Assembly: GCA_023333565.1 (NCBI GenBank)
Contig: JAJKFH010003504.1
Location: 4,240,005-4,304,004, forward strand
DNA: 64,000 bases
Source of the DNA: Puffinus mauretanicus
Taxonomy: Eukaryota; Chordata; Aves; Procellariiformes; Procellariidae
Direction: 5' to 3'
This document shows positions 38,431 to 50,300 of this stretch, piece by piece. Within the stretch, counting starts at the first letter, position 1, and every line of letters begins with the position of its first letter. The translations under genes and the position numbers were made by a program. The notes under the pieces are model-generated. The model made no database searches, was not told the DNA's origin, and saw only the letters and a list, made by a program, of their open reading frames with translations.

Positions 38431-38760
38431 AGGTGCTGGGCCGCCCCCGACTCGGTGCAGCCCCCCGGGGAGGGTGCAAGGCAGACCGCTCCGGCGGGAA
38501 TGGGTGCTGGCTACCCACCCGGTGCAGGGCAGCTCCCCGGGATGGGTGCAGCGGGCTTGGGCGCAAGGCAGCCCCGCTCGGGGATGGGTGCTGAGCCCCT
38601 CCCTCCCCGTGCAGCACAACCCCCCGCGATGGGTGCTGAGCCACCCCTGGTGCAGGACAGGCCCCCCCGGGATGGGTGCAGCGGAGCTCGGTGCAAGGTA
38701 ACCCCCTTCGGGGATGGGCGCAGGGCCGCCCCCGCTGCAGGGCAGCCCCCCCAGGCTGGT
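38431..38760. repeat. GC-rich minisatellite, period about 42-45 bp
   Basis: The anchor ATGGGTGC (or ATGGGCGC) recurs at 38500, 38542, 38584, 38629, 38672 and 38714, giving spacings of 42, 42, 45, 43 and 42 bp. Each unit continues with a GTGCAGGGCAGCCCCC-like segment. Shorter degenerate copies flank the six clear units (GTGCTGGG near 38434, GGTGCAAGGCAG near 38473). The array lies wholly within predicted RAB30 exon 1. Long GC-rich ORFs on both strands here are by-products of the repeat. Confidence 0.85.
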
Positions 38761-38916
38761 GGAGAAGCAGGGCCGCCCCGGGCCGGTGCTAGGGGGCCGG
38801 AGCGGGAGCAGGAGCGGGGCCCCCCCGCCGTGGCCGGCGCTGGCAGCGGCAGCGGGAGGCGGCACCGGCGGAGCACAATGAACGGCGGCGCGCCCCCGCG
38901 GCCGCCCGCTGGGCAA

Positions 38917-38924
38917 TGACATCA
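38917..38924. promoter_or_regulatory. CRE-like element TGACATCA
   Basis: TGACATCA differs from the palindromic CREB/ATF site TGACGTCA at one base. It lies immediately upstream of the predicted RAB30 start region, about 15 bp from a GC box, which suits a promoter-proximal CREB/ATF site. Single-motif evidence only. Confidence 0.45.
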
Positions 38925-38939
38925 CCCCTCTCGCCCGCC

Positions 38940-38949
38940 GGGGCGGGGC
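38940..38949. promoter_or_regulatory. GC box (SP/KLF site)
   Basis: GGGGCGGGGC is a consensus SP1/KLF GC box between the CRE-like element and the CCAAT box, in the promoter core of the CpG island. Confidence 0.55.
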
Positions 38950-38971
38950 GAGCGGCCCCGCCGCCGCCTTC

Positions 38972-38980
38972 CCATTGGCT
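38972..38980 (-). promoter_or_regulatory. Inverted CCAAT box (NF-Y site)
   Basis: CCATTGGCT reads AGCCAATGG on the minus strand, a full match to the NF-Y consensus RRCCAATSR. It lies about 55 bp upstream of the CRE-like element in the RAB30 direction, within the usual range of a CCAAT box from the start site. Confidence 0.6.
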
Positions 38981-39000
38981 GGCGCCCGCCGGCAGCGGGG

Positions 39001-39019
39001 ACTTCTGGGGCTTGTAGTT
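39001..39019 (-). promoter_or_regulatory. ZNF143/THAP11-type (SBS) site
   Basis: Read on the minus strand the sequence is AACTACAAGCCCCAGAAGT, which closely matches the ACTACAANTCCCAGAA core bound by ZNF143 (Staf), also associated with THAP11/HCFC1. Such sites are strongly enriched in CpG-island promoters, often bidirectional ones. The match is long enough that chance is unlikely. Confidence 0.7.
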
Positions 39020-39098
39020 TTCCGACAGCGCCGAGGTGCGGCAGCCTGCGGAGCGGGGACTCGATCTCCCGGCAGGCCCCGCGCTGCGCGGCCGCAGT

Positions 39099-39131
39099 GG
39101 GGAGCGGGAGGGGGAGCGGGAGGGGGTGGGG
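39099..39131 (+). other. G-quadruplex-prone G-run cluster
   Basis: Five or more runs of 3-5 G separated by 1-3 bases occur here on the plus strand (pattern GGGG-AGC-GGG-A-GGGGG-AGC-GGG-A-GGGGG-T-GGGG). It lies between the ZNF143 and YY1 sites, upstream of RAB30 and near any divergent start site. It fits the standard G4 pattern. Confidence 0.55.
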
Positions 39132-39146
39132 AAGGAGGTGGTGGCG

Positions 39147-39158
39147 GCCGCCATGTTG
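39147..39158 (-). promoter_or_regulatory. YY1 site
   Basis: GCCGCCATGTTG reads CAACATGGCGGC on the minus strand, matching the YY1 consensus AANATGGCGGC. YY1 sites of this form usually lie at or just downstream of start sites, so this may mark a second start region, perhaps for a divergent plus-strand transcript. Confidence 0.55.
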
Positions 39159-39790
39159 ATGGCGTGGGATGCTTTTAGCTCGGGAGGAGCGGCTGGGCAG
39201 TTGGGTTAAGATGTCGGAAAAGAGGGAGGGTGGGAGTCGGGTGTTGGTTCAGGGGGTGGAAAGAGCTTATGTGAGGGTGCGAGAGAGAAGGAGGAGGCTG
39301 AGGAATGGCTGAGGGGGCGCGGCGGGTTGTGGAGGGCCCCAAAGGACATCGTGTAGCGGCCGGTTGTCCCTCGGTGTCCGTCTGCTCTTGGTAGGGCAGT
39401 GCTTCTCCATGGTGGGAGCGAGGTGGGGGGTGGGAGTCTGCTCTCGGGGCTCGCCCCCTTTGCGGGCCGGAGCGGGGCCCGTGCGCCCCGGGCAGCGGGG
39501 CCATGAGGCGTGCGGGCCTCGGCGGCGCGGGAGCGGCTCCCGCTGAGGTGGGTCTGTGGAAGGAGTTGGGGGGGTGGGCGGTTAAAAGGGGCTGCTGGTC
39601 ACGGTTGTGAGGGCAGGCTGGCAGGCGGCTGCAGTGTGTGTCGGGGCGGGGACGGTGCTAGTTTTGGAGGGGGAGGCTGCTGTGTGTGGCGCAGGAAACC
39701 GGGGCGGCTCTGGTGGCCCTCGGGGTTGTGCCCCTTGAGCCATCCGCGGAGAGGGGCCCCGTGCGGGGGCTGTAGCTGCCGAGGTCTTTG

Positions 39791-42700
39791 GCCCTTGGCT
39801 GGCATGAAGTACAGACTGGTTTAAAGAGCAGGACTGAACTCTTGGCCTGGCCTTGGTGGGGGAGGCCCTCAGCGGGGGTCAGGCAGGGACATAGCCTTGT
39901 CAACACCAGGTGACAGCCTGTGCTTGCTGATTTGGGGCTCTTTTAAGGGTTGTGGCTTCTGTCTGATAACTGCACTAATAGTGTTTGGCTGTCATAGATA
40001 TGTGGCTTAATGTGACCAGCAGGAGGAGCTTTGCTTCCTGCTAAAGGCAGCTCTCCTCAGTATGTCCAAGGAGACATAAATCAACCTTGAAAAAGCTGAG
40101 ATGGTGTAAGACTTCTCAGCACGGTATGGGAGCAGCCAAGCTAATTGTTTTCTTACCTGCGTTTGCTGTCTAGTGTTGGCATGGCTTAGCCAGCTGACTA
40201 GCTGCCGTTTGAGTTTCAGCATACCCTCTGGCTGGCTTGTAGGAGGTAGGCTAGGTTTTGAGCAGCAGATTGTAGACTTTCCTGTACTGAACATCATCCC
40301 TGCTTGTGCTAGTCTTTGTGTCAGGGAATGGGAAATGATCCATTCACCAAATGGGAGATTAATTAAATCTCTTAGGCTTAAGAGGACTGGAGTTCCCTGA
40401 AATAACGCGTGGAAGATCTTTGCTCAAAACTGGGAGGGAGGACACTGAAATTACTTCATGGTTTGTGAAATAACACCATTTCTAGTTACAGCTGATTCCT
40501 GTGAAATAAAGTCCTTTATTACTTCAAGAAGATGCTCTGTTGAAGAGAGTTGTGAAGAGTTTTGCAGGCTTGTTGGAAGTCTCAGCTAAAGTCCAGTAGT
40601 GGTATAGCTCAGGAAAAATGGGGTTACAAGTTTTTATTTCATACTTTGGCTCCTCCTGGAGGTAAGTACAATGCATTTGCTCAGGATATTGCCTCGCAAT
40701 AACTGCATGGGTATAGTAGTCTGTTTACCCCAGGATACACTTGAACGATGGAGGAAGGGTGTCATGAAATGTTCTGTGATGCAGTTACAAATTACTTAAC
40801 CTGAACCTTGCAGGCTTTCAAGATTTGTTGATGTGTGCCATTCTTCCACCTCTTTAAGTCCAGCTCCCTCCACTTAAAGAATCTGTAACAATTGCTTGCC
40901 TTCCTCGTTTTCCTGGAAAATGTCTGGTGTCCTGGGACAGGAGGTGCTTCTCCCTACCCCCAGCTTGTCCAGTTTTGCCATATTCATCACTGAAGAAAAA
41001 GAGTACAGGGAGTGTAATGCTCTGTTGCTGCTATAACTTTCAGTAATACTTGCATACATCTGAAGAATTGTGAATTACACATACAGCCCCCTTTATTTGT
41101 TTTCTACTTCTGATTCTTCTCTGTGCTGTGGGTGGAAAAAAAGGGGGCAGTGGCATGATGACTTCTGTCACAACAGTTGCCCACTGTAGACTTTAAGCCT
41201 ATGCTTATGTCTGCAGCTGATACCAAGTAATGATGGTAAGTATTGCAATGGGATAATTGGAGGAGGCTTGCTTGTCTTCTGTAACTGGCAGAAAACATGT
41301 ATGTGAAATTTTCATCCAAGATAAGTCTGCTGACCTAATGACAGTATGCTTTGTTATTTAAACTGGCTTAGAAATAATTGGTGTCACCTGCATTGATTCC
41401 CTCTCTTTCTCCTTTCCCCCCTTGTTTCAATGCTGCTCCTCTGGGGAGGAGACAAGGATGCATCCTGCTTTACCGATAACTTTATTTCACTATTTTTACC
41501 ATATTTCTTTATCTGAAGATGTAGATGCCATTGATGTCTTAGCTAAGAGTTGCTATAGTGGATTGAAATGTAGAAAAAAGGCGTTGACTTCAGAAACTAC
41601 CCAAAGGAATGCCTGATGCAAGAGACAACTAAAATAGTTTTCTGTGTGTATACTTCACTTTCATCAGTTTGAGGGTGTCTTGATATTTGTCAGTGTATGG
41701 ATTATACTTACCGATCACAACTTGTCAGAGATGTTAATAATGAAGCTTATATTCAGTGTCTCAAACTTGGATACTCTGCTCACCTGAAAGAGCTAATGAC
41801 CAGTTCTCTTCTGACCCAACAGGTCTTAATTGGAAGATCCACAAGAAGTTTACAGTCCTATTGCAGAAATAAGTGTTGTCTCAGCATTTCATATGAAAAG
41901 ACTTAAGGTGACGATAGAATTGGAAGGCTGCCTCTGGCATTTCTTAAATACATGGGTATACTGTAGTTTAATACTGTTCATGAAAACTTACTCCAGTGTC
42001 TGTATGGTCCTGAGCCTATGAAGCTGATACGTTTGTCGATATTTGGACTATTATGCCGACATTCTACACTGCAGAAACTATGGGTTGTCTTTGTTACTAT
42101 AGTGATTTTGGTCACAGTGGACTCAGGTAAGCAACCACCCAGTGTCCTGAAGACCAGGAGAAGTGGTTGGAAGACCCTGCAGGAGGGATGTGGAAGACGA
42201 GGATAAGTAGGAATGTGTGATGCTTTTGCTCAAAGAAGAAATGACTTAATCTAAGTTTAATCTGAGTTTGCATGTAGAAATCTGGCTTCATATCCCAGCT
42301 TTCATTCTGACAAGTTCTTGCTCTTAACGAAAACTTCAAGGATTTGGATGCTTTAAATTGAGCCTGCACTGGATAGTATACCAAAATCAGCTCTACAGTC
42401 TGCATGAGAAATACACAAATTTACAAGATTAAGTGTACAAATATGTGATAACATGATTTTCAAGGTGTCTGATGTTCTGCTGTCATGGTGTCAACATCCA
42501 TGTTGGTGCAGCATGGAGAACTGGTGGGGTGCTGGGGTTATCTCAGTTTTTGCAAATTGTCAGGCCTTCCATAATTCCTCGTATGCAAATTAGCTGGATG
42601 AAAGATTTTCATGTGCACTCAAACAGGGAGTGGAATATGGTTTCTAAGGGTGATTGATACAATCTATGCTAGTCTTGGCATGTAAGTTTTGTTTTAAAGT

Positions 42701-45700
42701 CCCATTTTCTTAATTATCCCACTATAAAACTTGGTTATCTACAGTCCCATTGGAGCATGGAGGAGAGATGAAGTGTCACTGATGAACTGCTTACTTCAAA
42801 GCCTATGTGAGAAGGGTGTAAACTCTCACATTAAAGTTGCTGCTCAGATTCTGGAGGCTGAATAAGGTGCTATGAAGTTTTTTGTTTGTAATTGCCTCCT
42901 ATGGAGCTATTTCCCAAAGAGTTGCTGGAGCTGCAAGGTCAAAGGTGAGAGTGAATTCAGCTGGGTACAATAGGTGAGTACTTGTATATTGTGTTATTGT
43001 TTCCAAGTATCTTAATGATAGCAGTGCAGAAAAATACATTGTGTTGTCTACTTTGTTCTTAAGTGGGGGGAGCTTGGAAAAACAGGTAAGAGTCAAAGCC
43101 TTCTGTGCTTTTTCAAGTGTTCTCAATGAAATTGTGGGGAGGCAGCTGGTAAACCAGTTTCTGGAAGAACCTAGTATTCCTGCATAGCCAAGAAAGTTTG
43201 TAAAACTTCTCTGAAAATAATTCTAGTGACTAATTATAAAGTGTTAACTTCTTTTATCTTTCAGCGCAAGAAGAGTGGTCTAAGAGCAGTCAAGAAGCTC
43301 TCCAGGTAGCATGGACATGTTCTTCGACTGAAACATGGCAACAGTTCAGTAGCAGTTATACAGCGGGAAAGGGTGTGCAGGCTACTGCAAGCCCCTGGGT
43401 TCATAAGAACTGGTATCTGAAAGAACTCAGTAGAGAGGAAAACTGCATTTCTTCCCTCCCTTGAATGTAAATGGGAACTCGCCTCACACTGGAATGGGAA
43501 ATTACTTTCATTGTAGCCACTGGAGAAGGGCATGGGAATAGCGGACTTAAAAGTGCTGGTCAGGGCACTGTGATGGGCCTTGGAAAAACTGCAGGTAGTT
43601 TGAGCACAGGAGACTCAAGTTGTGGGAAGCTCTCTTTTGGAGAGGCACACTAGGAATGGGGAAAACCTGCTGAACAGAGGAGACTCAAAAGTTGAGTACG
43701 TTCTGCAGCTGTTTCTTAGCTACATACAGACATATCTCTTAAGGTGGGATGGCCTAAAATGACTACTGAAAACCATAGGGTTGTAAGCAGACCACATTTT
43801 GCTTCAGAGCATATATGTAACTATCCATTTCAGAACCACCTAAGCGGCTTCAGTTTTCGTCAAATAAGAGTATTTCAGGATTTAAAAATAATAGCTTTGC
43901 TTGGTCCGCCTAACTCCTGCAAAGCTATCTGGCTGATTGCAGGACTGCGCTGAAGATAAGAAGCCACCTCCACCCATGGGTTGCTGGAGGCTGGCACACA
44001 AACATGACTCAGATGGGCTCCAGGGCTGAATGTGAATCCTCTGGTTGCCTGTGTTCTAGCTTTACTGTGTGCAACAGGTGCACCTGAGCGCTTCCGCGTG
44101 GAACAGGAAAAGACTTGGGCTATGCTGGTTCAGATGCAGTTTGTGTGTACACTGCCCTCTTCAGCACAAAACGTGATAAAACCCTGTATTGCATAAAGCA
44201 GACAGGGGTATTGCAATGAGGTTACGCTAGGTGTGGACTTCCCTGAGTTGCCACTAATCCTGGAAAGGTCTATTTTTGTTGTGTAGTGGTAAACCTGCGT
44301 TGGTAACTGGTAACCGTTGAGCTGCTGTGCCTGTCTGAGCTGACAAATCCTCGAGCATGGTGCTAGCTTTTACTCCATTAAGAAAAAAGGGGGAGGCAGC
44401 AGGGAATTTTTTTTGAAGGGCCACATGAACTCTACTGAAATTAAAAGCCCACTAAACATATCTTTGTGGAAAGAACACCTTTTGGGAAATGATGAATGCT
44501 GTAACAAAGGCAATGTGAGCCTTCAGTTATGGCAATCTTCCAACAGTGTTCCTTGTCTATCTTTTGAGGTTTGTGAGGAAAAAGTGTTAGATGCAGGGCA
44601 AGTGTGAAAGCCATAACCACAGGTAAAAATTTAACAGCTGAAATTTTGTGTCAAAGTATGCACCATTATTTATTTTCTAAGAAAGTCCTGCAACTAAATT
44701 GATATGCTGGAGTCCCTGATTGTGCATGCTAGTGTTCTCAGGTTCTCTGGCTATTTGGATGCAGTGGTGCAAAATTACATGTTGCTTCGTATATGATTCA
44801 GCTTAAAATAGAAGCTTTGGCAGTGTGAGCACCTAAACAACAGTGTTACAGTCAGAACATTCCTTAATGCACACAAGCCATTTCCTTTTGGGTAAGTAAC
44901 GCTGCACTGTGAAAAAGCACGCACCACCAGGAAGAGCAATATTCCAGAACTCACCGGCGTTGCTCTTCTTTACTGCCTTGGACTCTGGTGTTTACCCAAA
45001 CTTTTAGCCTTTCTGTATGTTATCGCTGGTTGGCTCTTTTCCACCACCTGATTATTTTTTGTTTGTTTTTTTTTTGCTGTTTCTTTGCAAATACCTCTTC
45101 CTGGAAAACTGGGAACAACAGTAAGTATCTCAGGTTCCTGGCCAAGTTTCCACTCACATGGTTTCACTTGCTCCGTTCTGTCAGGTTATTTACATGCAGT
45201 GTCCTAAGGATATAATTTAGTGGATTGCTAGTAAGTAACTAACCTTTATGTCTTGGCCCCAGTCCACATAGGTCAGGTTTACACAAGCCTGCTTCCTTAC
45301 GATGAATTCAATGGCTACTCTTGCAGCTCTTGGTTTCCGGTTGCACAACTTTATGAAGAAGGTAGTGTTATGCTGCTCTTGCAAAGATTTAAAAATGGAC
45401 ACGCTAGGATCGATTACTGTACCGAGTTGCATGACCCAGAATCTCTTCTGAACCTTGCTCTTCTGCATACAGAAGACCTAGGGCTGTCGCTGTGAGGAGG
45501 ATTCGTTTTTCACGTCTTACTGGGTCTGACATGCTGCAATACATGAGGTTTTTCAGCATAGAGGCGTGAAGCTGACTTTAAGCTACCCTGCTCAAAGTAG
45601 AGCTGTTTTCTTATTCTCGGGTTCTGGATTCATCCATATTGGAGTTGTTTTGTATCCAGTAGAGCCTTTTTGGGCGTGCATTCCCAGGAGGTGCATTACC

Positions 45701-47104
45701 TCAGCTTGCTGCTTTGAGCGCTCAGAAAATGTAGTCGCAGAGGCTTTGGTGGCATTGCTGGTTTAAGGAGTTTGGTGTTATCTCTTGCCTCTTGCCCTCC
45801 TGTGCCAGAGTACACCGTTCCCTCTTGCGCCAACGCTACTATCTGGAGCAGGACAGTGAGCTATCAGTGTCTTAATCAGGGTGTAACACACCCTCCCTGC
45901 CCTGTGTATGCTTTTCTGTGGCTCAGGGTGGATATGGAGGAGGTTTGTAGTTGTGTGGGTTTCTAAAATCAGGATCAGGTTAGTGAGCTGGTTTAGAGCG
46001 TTTGCAACATGGCACTAAAAATAGGTGGCCAGGTGCACAGCAGAAGTCAGAAGTCCTTGGGCTTGTTGCTGAAGCCTCTTGACTCATTAAATCATGCATC
46101 TAAGGATGCAGTTTATTTTGTGGGGGAGGAGCAGCAGCAGCGTGTCCCTTGTGCACATGGATGTTTTTGTTAACCATGTTTTTCTGCTTTAGGTCTCATG
46201 ACCCAGCCAAATGTTTTGCTGCGTGTAGTCTTGTGACCAGGCAGTGGCAGCTCGAGGAACTCTGATGTCTGTAAGCAGCACTGGTGATTGCTAGATGTAG
46301 TCTGGGCAAATCCCAATAGGAGAAGAGAGCTAGAGTGTGATGTGGAGCAGTTTACCCCTAAACTTTGCCTTTTATGACTGTTACAGAGGGTACCAATTTG
46401 TTATCTTACGATGGAACTGATTTCTTATGCTTAGGGAGTTGTATGTTACCCGTGCACACTTAGCCCAATATCCCTTTTATATTTAATGGCAGAGTAGATC
46501 TGCAAAAAGAGAATTGGGCACTAAAATGTTTCACATATGATAGATGAAAAGCTTAAGCTCAGTTTTCCACATCAACATTTTTGCAGTGCTCCTGATACGA
46601 GCGAAGTCAGCTTCGTCACTGTAAACTCTCTTACAATGCAAATATGATTTACTGCCTCCATTCTGATAATGGTGAATGTTGTCCTCTGATGAGGATGATG
46701 TGGTGGCAGCTGTTTTACAGTGACATGTGCAGTGGCTTTGCTGTATTTGCTCTGCTTTAGTGAATGTCAACTAAAATAGTAATTGTGTCCCCTAAGAGAT
46801 TATTGCTGCTGTTAACCTTTCTGGAAAAACAAATGAGAAGAAGAGGCAGATGCAATCCTCACGTGAATTGGCCGGAGGGTGTTGCACAGCCAAGGGGGTA
46901 CCACGTCTCACTGGGGATGAAGGGCAGTTATGCTTTACTAGCTCATATCAGTGAGGTCCATTTAGCCTCCTGCAAATTCCTGCCCACTGAAAGCTCCTCT
47001 CATCTGCAGGGTAGATTGTGAGTGGAGCAACCGCTGTCCCGATCCTACCTCCTGTAAAGGAGTGAGGAAAGAGAGTTTATTTTAGTAGGCACTCTGGTCC
47101 AATG
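39791..47104. other. Flank to the right of the CpG island, no gene recognised
   Basis: Mixed-composition sequence with many short ORFs but no recognisable protein, CR1 or long repeat. Several strong plus-strand donor motifs occur (GGAG|GTAAGT at 40662, TCAG|GTAAGC at 42127). These would suit a spliced divergent non-coding RNA starting in the island; no exon can be fixed without transcripts. Confidence 0.5.
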
Positions 47105-47315
47105 AAAATAAATGAATTTGGTTACTCTTCATTATAAATAATTAAATATATTAATTTATGAATATAGTGTAAATATAGATACATACTGGGAAATAGATGC
47201 ATATATGTATATAAATGTATAAATTTATATACATTTATGTATTAGATATTGCATATATTGATAAACAGAGTAATAATTTATAGAATAACAATTTATAAAA
47301 TATAAATTAATAAGG
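47105..47315. repeat. AT-rich low-complexity block
   Basis: About 210 bp, over 80% A+T, with many overlapping TATA/TTTATA words and no clean repeat unit. It separates two regions of higher GC. Confidence 0.8.
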
Positions 47316-50300
47316 CAGGGGAATCACGGAAAAATAGAGGAGCTCTGTGTTGCCAACAGACTCCTAGGATGGAGTAGCCGTTCCCTCTTGAGAACAGATT
47401 GAACGTGGAAGTCTGGTCCCCAACAAACACAGTTTGTGTGAATCATCTTGTTTTGTTAAAATTTCTAATCATGTCTGTCTTTTAAACTCTCCTCCTTGAG
47501 AAGGTTATTTGGCTATGGATTAACCTTGTCAGGAGCACCGAGGCATGTGACATGCTTGGCCATGGAAGCAGGTATGTGTGGGGTCTCTCACAAGTTTCTG
47601 TCAACACTTCAGTGTTGCGGCTCTCCAGAATGGATAATGTTGCTGCCATTCATTCTGAGTGGCGTCGCAGCCTCATTCGCATGGGTTTGACGGTATCTCA
47701 AATATCCCAACGTTTTGCTATAGTCTGTTCTCTGTTATCTGAAGGTAAATTTAGGTACGACAGCCGAGATCCTTGGTTTGGAATATGCCTGCCTCCCTGT
47801 AATAGTCAGTCATGCTCTCTGGTATGGGTGGATCTGCCTCTTGGGTACAGTCGATTTGTCAGTCTTATTCCTCCCAAAGGAAACATGCACCTGAATTTTC
47901 CCTGTGCTGCGGTAGTGCTTTTTGTGCACAACCTCCAGGTAATGTGCACCTCTGTGGGATGCAACGGGATGGCTACCCCAGTCTTCCCTGAATTTACTGG
48001 TCGGCAGTTAGTGACATAGCAGGGAATGCAAGGCATTATTTTGCTTATGTCCACCACCCGCAAGTGGCATTTGGTTTTGGTCACCATTTTGTTTCTAGCT
48101 ACTACATAGGTGCTAGGGGAGGCTTTGTGCCAACCCACAGTTTTTTCCAAACTTTGGGTTTTCTCTTTTTCTGTAGTATCTCCCTGTCACCCATACATAG
48201 TACATCGCACTCAGTGTTCAATCGGTAGGTTGTGCTGTGATGTGTGTGAGAAGCCCTAGGATAATTCCCCATTTGTTCAGCTGCATGGAGCTGGTGATTC
48301 TGGTGGCTGCAGAATTCCGGTTATTGCATCCCATCGTTATAAAGAAGAAAAAAGAAAGCTTGGAGGAAAGAGCCCTCCTTTCCTTCTTGTCTATTGGGTC
48401 CAATAGACACCCTCCAGAGCTGGTGCGGGGGTCTGATCAGATGCTGCCCTCCCTACACCCCCTACCCTGGGTGGTGGGAGAGCAGCACCCTATGGTGGAG
48501 GAGGTGAGGGGACACCAGTCTCAAGAGATGCTGTCTTCTGCCTTTGTCACTTTCTGTCCCCATGGCTTCTATGTCCCCCTTCCTGAAGCTCGTTCTTGTT
48601 TGAAAATGGATGCTCTAAGAAATACGGCCCTTTAGCACAAGCAGTCCTTAGATACAGGAGGCCTGGATGTGTCTTGGCATGCCATCAGATGAACTTTTTT
48701 CCATAGCTGACTGTGGAAAAAAGCTGCTGGTCCTTACGTAATTTGTAACAGGGGACATTAATGTGGATAAGGTCCAAGAAATAGCTTTGTAGTCTTGTGT
48801 GTGACCTCTGCTAAATTTGACAAAGCACCTTAATGTGACTTGGTCTTCTCTTTGGAGGGACTGTGATCAAATATTCTTCCATGGCCTTACTGTCGTAATC
48901 TTGCGTTAGGGTTTTGAAATCCTCTGCTAAGTTAGAAGGCCCTGATGAGCTCACAACGTGAAGGTGGCTCTACAGTTTTTCCAAGGGTCCTTCAGAGCAG
49001 GTGTGGATGGGAAAAACATGTTTGACCTATTTCCATTTTCTTAGTAGATGTGTGTAACTTACAATCAATTACATTTCTCCACTTTGTACAAATATGACTG
49101 TTTTTATGCAAAGGCATATAAGTGACATTTCTTAGTAGGCATTTCTTTCATGTTTTGTATTATAGCTGCATGTATCCACATTAGATAAGTCGGAATATTT
49201 GAATAACAAATGTTAAAATTGGGTCATAAATCACAAGCCTTATTGAGCTCAAATTTCAGAGGACATGGATCCTCACCTGGTACATTCAGCAGGCAAATCA
49301 TTTACACCTCAGGACCATGTTTTGCACTGGAGGACATCTGTGTGAATATCTGGCTGCTGTTACTCTACTTTGGCATCTCTTATCTCCGGGGGCTAATCTT
49401 CTTTCTGGTTCCCATTGAATCTCGGGGCGGGGGGGGGAATGACACTTGAAAGGTAGATAAAAAGTGCTTTCCATGTGCTGAGTTTCATATTTTTTAACCT
49501 TTGTGTTTAAAAAAATTAAAGTAGCACCTTCCATTTCCTAAACTGATAACACCTGAGGATAAATAGATCTTTACAGCCAATTGCCTCAAATACCTCAAAG
49601 ATAGAGTGCCATTTTGCAGATACCCAGTGAAGATGCAGAACCCCAGTATTGCTGGGAACCAGCCAGTCACCACTAAAATACAATAGTGCAACAACTTTTC
49701 AGCAGGCTGAGCAAACCCAGCCCTTCTTACAATGTCATGCCTACAGTATTATGTCTAAAAACCCTTTGAAAACTAGTTGACAACATTTTAAAGAGGAGAT
49801 ACAAATACTTAACTACTTCTGTAGGGTTCCCCCCATTTTAATGCACCAATAAATGTAGCTGACTACCACTCCCACTTTAATAAGGATTATCTTGGAAGCC
49901 ATCTGTAGATAAAATGTAACTTCTTGAACCTTCTTGTAATATCAGTTTTAACTACTCGTAGCCATTTACATGTGCAGTTTTGTGGCGTCACTGAATATGT
50001 CCACTTTTTGAAGTCCAAGACATGGAAATGGCTTTGTGTTATTTGTTTAGAAAACAGTAAAAATCATAAAAGGAGCCCTAATTTTCAAAACAGGAACATT
50101 AGATTTGCATTTTATTTTAAATAAAATGCATGCATGCACGTGCTTATGAAGTCAATGTTCAGGCAGGGTTTGTGGTGTAGTAGCCCACCTGTTTTGCCTA
50201 CAGAGCAGCAAAGAGAATATGGATCGTGTTAGCAGTCATAAATCCTTCTCTTTATATCTTCTCCCCCATCGCAGACTCTCCCGGGGATGTGGCTGTAAGT

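Larger units (their letters stand above)
38277..38890 (-). other. RAB30: Predicted RAB30 non-coding exon 1 (5' UTR)
   Basis: The minus strand has a textbook splice donor CCAG|GTGAGT, with the last exon base at 38277, inside the CpG island upstream of the RAB30 coding exons. The coding exon brings only 8 nt of leader, so a separate 5' exon is required, and this is the best-placed donor. The transcription start is not marked by a TATA box; I place it near 38890, just downstream of the CRE/GC/CCAAT cluster, with an uncertainty of about 100 bp. The exon would be about 70-80% GC, contains most of a 42-45 bp tandem repeat array, and has a single ATG on the sense strand (38311). Further small 5' UTR exons in intron 1 cannot be excluded. 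Confidence 0.6.
37900..39790. other. CpG island at the RAB30 5' end
   Basis: This is the only long stretch in the window with both very high GC and dense CpG; both flanks drop quickly to ordinary AT-rich composition. It spans the RAB30 promoter, predicted exon 1, the start of intron 1, and about 0.9 kb on the far side. A TATA box is absent, and GC-box, CCAAT, ZNF143 and YY1 sites are present, as is typical of broad, constitutively active and often divergent vertebrate promoters. Boundaries are estimated by eye. Confidence 0.9.

Noticed and set aside
38090..38925. Long ORFs on both strands in the CpG island (203 codons plus, 195 codons minus)
   Set aside because: They arise from GC-rich, stop-poor sequence and the 42-bp repeat; the peptides are low-complexity Pro/Gly/Ala/Arg and several frames on both strands are open at once.
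39081..39090. GCGCTGCGCG as an NRF1 site
   Set aside because: It lacks the central CATG/CAYG of the NRF1 consensus GCGCATGCGC.
45253..45495. 80-codon plus ORF with an antisense ORF of similar length
   Set aside because: No recognisable domain, no splice or promoter context, and both strands open; probably chance.
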